Below, one piece after another: positions 15,270 through 19,575 of a stretch of 19,575 nucleotides of DNA. The stretch is from CBFHWY01 sp965659675 (GTDB taxonomy: Bacteria; Bacteroidota; Bacteroidia; Flavobacteriales_G; Salibacteraceae). The translations under genes and the position numbers were made by a program. Under the pieces are notes generated by a model, which searched no databases, was not told the origin of the DNA, and was given only the letters and a program-made list of their open reading frames with translations. Location of the stretch: positions 1-19,575 of the forward strand of contig CBFHWY010000053.1 of assembly GCA_965659675.1 (NCBI GenBank). Reading direction: 5' to 3'. Numbering within the stretch: position 1 is the first letter of the stretch; every line of letters starts with the position of its first letter.

Positions 15270-17581
15270 TGGTAACAAAAAGTATTCTGATAACGCAATG
15301 CGTTCAAAACGACTTTGTAAAACCCTTGGGTAAATATGATAATTTACCAAATACATTACACATTGGACATGAAGAGTCTGAGCGTTTAATGGGGGTAGAC
15401 GCAATGAATGGTCCACTTTCGAAGGCTATCATGTGGGCCTATGAACAAGCAGAAGATGAACTAGAGATCATTCACATTCGAGATTGGCATAACCCTGATG
15501 ATCCTCACCAAATGGCGCACCTTGTCCAGTTTGGAGATCATTGCATTCAAAATACAGAAGGCGCCGGGTTTGCCTTTCCCGATAATTTGAAAGAGCGCAA
15601 CGCTCATGTGGTAAATGCAAGTGGTTTGAACGACTTTATTAATACCGATTTGGAAGCTGTTCTTGAGCCCTATAAAAACCAGGCTATAAATGTTGGTATT
15701 GTCGGAGTTTGGACAGATGCGAAAGTTTCTTTTCTAACATATGAATTGCAAACTCGATATCCAAGAATGCGCATAGGCGTTTGTTCAGCCCTAACTGCTA
15801 GCTCATCGCGCGGCCACCATTTTATGGCCATAGACCAGCTACAAAGGGTTTTAGGCATAGAAGTGCAGTCTTCTATTGGTGAATTTACAGAGTTTCTCTC
15901 AGGTAAGCCCATTAATTACGAAAACTTAAGGTCATTTGAGGACTTGCCGAAGATCGTAACTGATGGAAAAGCGAACATTACTCCAATCAATGAGCAGCTG
16001 ATAAAATATTTATTTAGAGATTGTAAGGAAGTTAACCTGAAGACCTTGGACGGAGGCTATTCTGGAAACCTTGTGGTGGGAACACAAAGTGTGGACATAA
16101 ATGGTCATGAACAGGTTCCTCATGTCGTAAAAATTGGCGAACAACAGGAAATTGGAAAAGAACGTACTTCCTTTGAGCGAATTGAAAATGTAATGGGAAA
16201 TGCCGCTCCGCGAATTACTGATTTCGCAGACCTAGAAGGACGAGGTGCAATCAAGTATCGCTATGCCTCCATGGGAGGAGGGTTTTCGAATACATTCCAG
16301 AAACTCTATCAGTCTGGAGTTGACATTATTAAGATCAATCAATTCATCGAAACGGTATTTGGCGAACAATTGGGAAGGTTGTACCGTGCTGCTAATAAAG
16401 AGCGATTGGATTTACTCGAATACTATTGGTTTAGCCCAGGGTATGCCCCACGTATGAAGAAGAAGATTGAGACCCTTCTAGAAAGAAAAATATCAGAAGA
16501 TCATGATCACATTGAAATCATTCCCGGTCTCAACTGTAACAACATGGTGAATTTTTATGCACGAGACTTGGATAGAATAAAGAACTATGTTCCAACAAGT
16601 GCATATTGCTCTTTTATTCATGGTGATTTGAATGGTGCGAACATCATTGTTGATGCTCAAGAGAATATTTGGTTAATTGACTTTTTCCACACTCATAACG
16701 GTCACGTGCTCAAGGATTTGATTAAGCTCGAAAACGATATGCATTTTATCTGTACACCATTAGAAAATGAGGAGGATCTTCGTTTAGCTTGTCGTTTCAC
16801 AGATCATCTCGTGAAGGTTCAAGACTTATGGAATCCAGTACCTTATATCCCTGAGGACCTATTAGCCATACCCAGGTTTAAGCGTTTGTATGATGTGATT
16901 TGTAAGTTGAGATCTTTTTACAAAGACATGATTAAGTCTGACCGCGATCCAATTCAGTTACTTATAGCCCAATTACGTTATTCAGCACATGCTGTTGGGT
17001 TCTTTGAGCCAAATCTATGGCAGCGCAAATGGGCATTATATGCATCATCCGTTTATGCCAGAGAATTAGTGAGGCGTTGTACTGCCCGCGGAAAGCTTAG
17101 AATCGATTGGTTAGAAGGGAATGAATCGATCGAGAATATTGGCCTAACCATTTTACCTGGAAGGCAAGATACTGAGCGCAATTTATCTGAAGATATTGCA
17201 TCGATGAAAGAAGAAAATGTAGATGCAGTCGCAACGCTTATTACCAAAGAGGAAATGGAGGAATACGGTGTGCCCGAATTATTGGAAAAGTATGAAGAGG
17301 CCGGAATTGAGTACCAGTTCAACCCCATTTTAGATCAAAAGACACCTTCTTTAGAAGAGCTAAATAAACTTATTGATTGGATGGACGAGAAAATTGGAGC
17401 TGGTAAAAAAGTGATGATTCATTGCGTTGGTGGATTGGGCAGAAGTGGTTTGTTAGCCGCTAGTTACCTTATTCGCCATGGGCACAATCCAAAAGATGCC
17501 ATTGCCTTGGTTAGGCGAGCCAGGGGAGAAAGAGCCGTTGAGACAAAGATTCAGGAAGACTTTGTAATGAATTTTAGTTGA
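15269..17581 (+). CDS. fusion: inactive isochorismatase-fold domain, APH-like kinase, dual-specificity phosphatase
   Basis: A 770-residue fusion with no transmembrane segment. Domain 1 (about 1-215) has the isochorismatase/cysteine-hydrolase fold pattern (TQCVQNDF, GIVGVWTDAKVSF) but by eye all three catalytic positions are changed: Asp to C11, Lys to A117, Cys to K152. It is probably a binding domain. Domain 2 (about 240-600) resembles APH/choline-kinase phosphotransferases: Gly-rich loop DGGYSGN (261-267), ATP-binding Lys in HVVKIG (K288), catalytic loop HGDLNGAN (D453, N458) and metal-site LIDFF (D471). Domain 3 (about 615-770) is a Cys-based dual-specificity-type phosphatase: general acid D689 in PILDQKTP and HCVGGLGRSG with C719 and R725 intact. 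A kinase and a phosphatase on one chain suggest a reversible phospho-switch. Its start overlaps the SIR2 gene stop and its stop overlaps the channel gene. Substrates are unknown. Confidence 0.85.
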   Translation: MVTKSILITQCVQNDFVKPLGKYDNLPNTLHIGHEESERLMGVDAMNGPLSKAIMWAYEQAEDELEIIHIRDWHNPDDPHQMAHLVQFGDHCIQNTEGAGFAFPDNLKERNAHVVNASGLNDFINTDLEAVLEPYKNQAINVGIVGVWTDAKVSFLTYELQTRYPRMRIGVCSALTASSSRGHHFMAIDQLQRVLGIEVQSSIGEFTEFLSGKPINYENLRSFEDLPKIVTDGKANITPINEQLIKYLFRDCKEVNLKTLDGGYSGNLVVGTQSVDINGHEQVPHVVKIGEQQEIGKERTSFERIENVMGNAAPRITDFADLEGRGAIKYRYASMGGGFSNTFQKLYQSGVDIIKINQFIETVFGEQLGRLYRAANKERLDLLEYYWFSPGYAPRMKKKIETLLERKISEDHDHIEIIPGLNCNNMVNFYARDLDRIKNYVPTSAYCSFIHGDLNGANIIVDAQENIWLIDFFHTHNGHVLKDLIKLENDMHFICTPLENEEDLRLACRFTDHLVKVQDLWNPVPYIPEDLLAIPRFKRLYDVICKLRSFYKDMIKSDRDPIQLLIAQLRYSAHAVGFFEPNLWQRKWALYASSVYARELVRRCTARGKLRIDWLEGNESIENIGLTILPGRQDTERNLSEDIASMKEENVDAVATLITKEEMEEYGVPELLEKYEEAGIEYQFNPILDQKTPSLEELNKLIDWMDEKIGAGKKVMIHCVGGLGRSGLLAASYLIRHGHNPKDAIALVRRARGERAVETKIQEDFVMNFS

Positions 17582-18957
17582 TAGTGAATTTGATTAGATA
17601 CAATTCACGATTGCGTCACATTTGGGATGTTCTCATTATCTCATGCACAATTGTTTCTGTATTTCTAATCAGTTATCAAGCTGTATTTACCCGCGCCAGA
17701 ACAGTTGAAGTTGACCTATTCATCTTTCTTTTGGATTTGTTCTTTGTATGTGTCATGTGGGTATCTGCCCGAACCTCCTTTAAACAATTTGGGGTAGAAG
17801 TTCTGGATAAGAAACAGATCAGTGAGCGTTATCTAAAAAAGAGCTTTATCTGGGATTTGATAGGTGTCATTCCTTTTGAGTGGATTGCGCTTCTGCTTTT
17901 AGGACCAAAATATGGTATTCAATCATTTATTCTCTTACGCCTAGTTCGCTTGATTAGAATACGCTATGTGATTATCATTTACAGAAAATGGGAGAGCGAA
18001 AGTTGGTCAAATTCTGCCATGATTCGAATTATGCGCCTACTCACCTTGGTCATATTAATTAGTCACCTCATTGCATGTACATGGTTTTATTCTAGTCATT
18101 CAGCAGCATATCCGGAAGATAGCTGGGTGAGCAGAGAAAACCTTATTCACGCATCTCCCGCAAAGCAATACCTCAGATCAATATATTGGAGTATTACTTC
18201 CATGACTACCGTTGGTTACGGGGATATCACACCTAGAAGAAGTGCAGAGTATATCATTTCAATTGTCGTTATGGCCATAGGCGCCAGTACATATGCATTC
18301 ATAATCGGTAATATTGCGTCTCTTTTTAGCAACTTAGACATCTCCAGAACTAGACATCAAAACAAGGTAGATTCCGTATTCCATTTTCTAAAAGCACGAG
18401 AAGTAAAGCCTGAATTGATTGATCAGGTAAATAACTATTATGAATATATCTGGGAGAAAAGACGCGGGCTTAATGAGTCTGAACTCTTCAATGATTTACC
18501 GGATTCACTCCGCTTAGAACTATTGAAAGACCTACTAAAAGAGCAACTAAACCAGGTTCCTCTTTTTCGTTTTAGCCCAGAAAACATAAAGAATGAGTTA
18601 CTAAAAGCACTGAAGTTGAAAGTTTTTAGTCCGCAAAGCTATGTGGTGAATAATGGTGAATTGGGAGATGCTATGTACTTCATAAGTAAAGGGCATGTTG
18701 AGATCCTCGATAAGGACGGAGAAAAAATAGAAGTAATGACCCAAGGCGATTACTTAGGTGATCTATCGCTCATACTTAAAGAGCATAGAACAGGTTCCGC
18801 CCGGTGCCTCGACTTTGTAGAGGTATTTATTCTTTCTGAAGCTCATTTTACAAGGATTAAAAAGGACTACAGCGGGTTCACAAGTATATTAAAGGAGGTT
18901 TCTAAGAACAGGTCGGAAAAAGCCCTTGGACTTCTCTTAAAGGACATTATTCTGTAG
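17578..18957 (+). CDS. six-helix K+ channel with C-linker and cyclic-nucleotide-binding domain
   Basis: A 459-residue tetrameric-type cation channel. S1 to S4 lie near residues 17-37, 46-64, 90-108 and 118-134 (S4 has regularly spaced Arg: LLRLVRLIRIR), S5 near 150-172, pore helix and filter at 198-218 with the K+ signature TTVGYGD (210-216), and S6 near 223-251. An HCN/CNG-like C-linker (about 255-325) leads to a cyclic-nucleotide-binding domain (about 326-430). Its phosphate cassette GDYLGDLSLILKEHRTGSA keeps the Arg (R404) but has Asp (D395) where cyclic-nucleotide binders usually have Glu, so ligand binding is uncertain. No nucleotide cyclase is encoded in the window. TTG 17578 overlaps the preceding TGA (TTGA); GTG 17584 is an alternative start. 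Its place in the operon suggests that it is an output of the upstream kinase/SIR2 module. Confidence 0.92.
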   Translation: MIVNLIRYNSRLRHIWDVLIISCTIVSVFLISYQAVFTRARTVEVDLFIFLLDLFFVCVMWVSARTSFKQFGVEVLDKKQISERYLKKSFIWDLIGVIPFEWIALLLLGPKYGIQSFILLRLVRLIRIRYVIIIYRKWESESWSNSAMIRIMRLLTLVILISHLIACTWFYSSHSAAYPEDSWVSRENLIHASPAKQYLRSIYWSITSMTTVGYGDITPRRSAEYIISIVVMAIGASTYAFIIGNIASLFSNLDISRTRHQNKVDSVFHFLKAREVKPELIDQVNNYYEYIWEKRRGLNESELFNDLPDSLRLELLKDLLKEQLNQVPLFRFSPENIKNELLKALKLKVFSPQSYVVNNGELGDAMYFISKGHVEILDKDGEKIEVMTQGDYLGDLSLILKEHRTGSARCLDFVEVFILSEAHFTRIKKDYSGFTSILKEVSKNRSEKALGLLLKDIIL

Positions 18958-18959
18958 CC

Positions 18960-19575
18960 ATGATAATAAGGTTCTCCGATAAAATATATGAACGATGGTT
19001 CAGTATTATACGGAACAATAAAAAGCCACTCGCCTTTTTTGTGGTTTGGGCCATATTGATGTACTACCTGGAACATATGCTGAAATGGGATTGGATTTCC
19101 ATGCCCATGGCACCCGTTGCGCTTTTAGGTGGTGGTTTGGCCATATTCCTAGGTTTCCGGAACAACTCAGCTTATGACCGTTGGTGGGAGGCCCGTAAAA
19201 TCTGGGGCGGTATGGTGAATGTAAGCCGCACATTTAGCATGAATGTAATCAGTTTTTTAAATGAAAATGATGAAGAAACAAAGGTTATTGTGAATCGCCA
19301 TTTGGCATTTACCTATGCATTGAAAAATCAATTGCGGGAAAAAGACGCCTTACAAGAATCAATCCCTTTCATTTTGCCAGATGAAACACCCGAGCATGAA
19401 GGGAAAGCAAACAAAGCCACATCCTTACTCACAAAACAAGGCCAGCAAATTACACAGCTTAAAATTCAAGGAAAGTTAGATGGGTTTGAGCATCAAACAT
19501 TAATGAGAAACATTGAAACAATGTTTGATTATCAAGGTATGTCTGAGCGCATTAAGAAAACAGTGTTTCCTTTTT
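18960..19575 (+). CDS. bestrophin-family (UPF0187-like) anion channel, 3' truncated by the window
   Basis: An open frame from ATG 18960 runs off the end of the window; 205 residues are visible of an expected length near 300. The family signature FRNNSAYDRWWEARKIWGG (66-84) is clear, preceded by two hydrophobic segments (about 24-40 and 50-66), and followed by the charged helical region that forms the cytoplasmic part of bacterial bestrophins. Bacterial members are pentameric channels; some conduct cations and others chloride, so ion choice cannot be told. The ATG follows the K+ channel stop after 2 bases, so the pair is very likely co-translated. A K+ channel and a bestrophin side by side would let the cell move K+ and a counter-ion together. 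Confidence 0.88.
   Translation, partial: MIIRFSDKIYERWFSIIRNNKKPLAFFVVWAILMYYLEHMLKWDWISMPMAPVALLGGGLAIFLGFRNNSAYDRWWEARKIWGGMVNVSRTFSMNVISFLNENDEETKVIVNRHLAFTYALKNQLREKDALQESIPFILPDETPEHEGKANKATSLLTKQGQQITQLKIQGKLDGFEHQTLMRNIETMFDYQGMSERIKKTVFPF

Noticed and set aside
1..19575. tRNA, rRNA, CRISPR array, insertion sequence or attachment site
   Set aside because: I looked for regularly spaced repeats, transposase-like frames and clover-leaf sequences and found none that I could support.

Overview
The window is AT-rich and every gene I can support lies on the + strand. It looks like a member of the Bacteroidota, most likely a gliding or marine Cytophagales/Flavobacteriia relative. The signs are a PorP/SprF-type protein of the type IX secretion system (T9SS), a TPR/PD40/PKD/OmpA envelope protein, a periplasmic Reg_prop/Y_Y_Y sensor, a TPR-membrane-HTH regulator, a eukaryote-type (GSII) glutamine synthetase, and the absence of clear Shine-Dalgarno sequences. 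The exact genus cannot be told from the sequence.

Region 1 (1-7199) is an envelope and signalling operon: the 3' end of a PorP/SprF-like gene, a PorE-like OmpA-family protein, a secreted protein of unknown function, and a large membrane sensor ending in a SpoIIE-type PP2C phosphatase. The last three genes are joined by 4-base ATGA overlaps. Region 2 (7200-9829) is a 535-bp stretch with no convincing gene, a TPR/transmembrane/LuxR-like HTH regulator, and an intergenic region with a candidate promoter. Region 3 (9830-12620) is a nitrogen-assimilation operon: a tiny charged protein, a divergent P-II protein, an Amt ammonium transporter and GSII.

Region 4 (12621-19575) is the remarkable part. 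After a 219-bp spacer full of inverted repeats comes a tightly packed run of five genes: a stand-alone STAS protein (anti-sigma-antagonist type), a SIR2-like domain fused to TPRs, a 770-residue fusion (inactivated isochorismatase-fold domain, APH-like kinase with intact catalytic residues, dual-specificity-type phosphatase with intact Cys/Arg), a cyclic-nucleotide-gated-type K+ channel, and a bestrophin-family anion channel that runs off the window. Gene junctions are a 3-nt gap, then overlaps of 1 and 4 nt, then a 2-nt gap, so the five probably act together.

My reading, which is inference, is a phospho-switch that senses a signal (kinase plus phosphatase on one chain, STAS protein as a possible substrate) and drives outputs that could deplete NAD+ (SIR2) and alter membrane ion flow (K+ and anion channels). 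That composition fits either an abortive-infection/defence system or a stress-signalling system. I do not recognise it as a described system. The SpoIIE phosphatase of region 1 could be a distant partner of the STAS protein, but nothing in the sequence proves a link.
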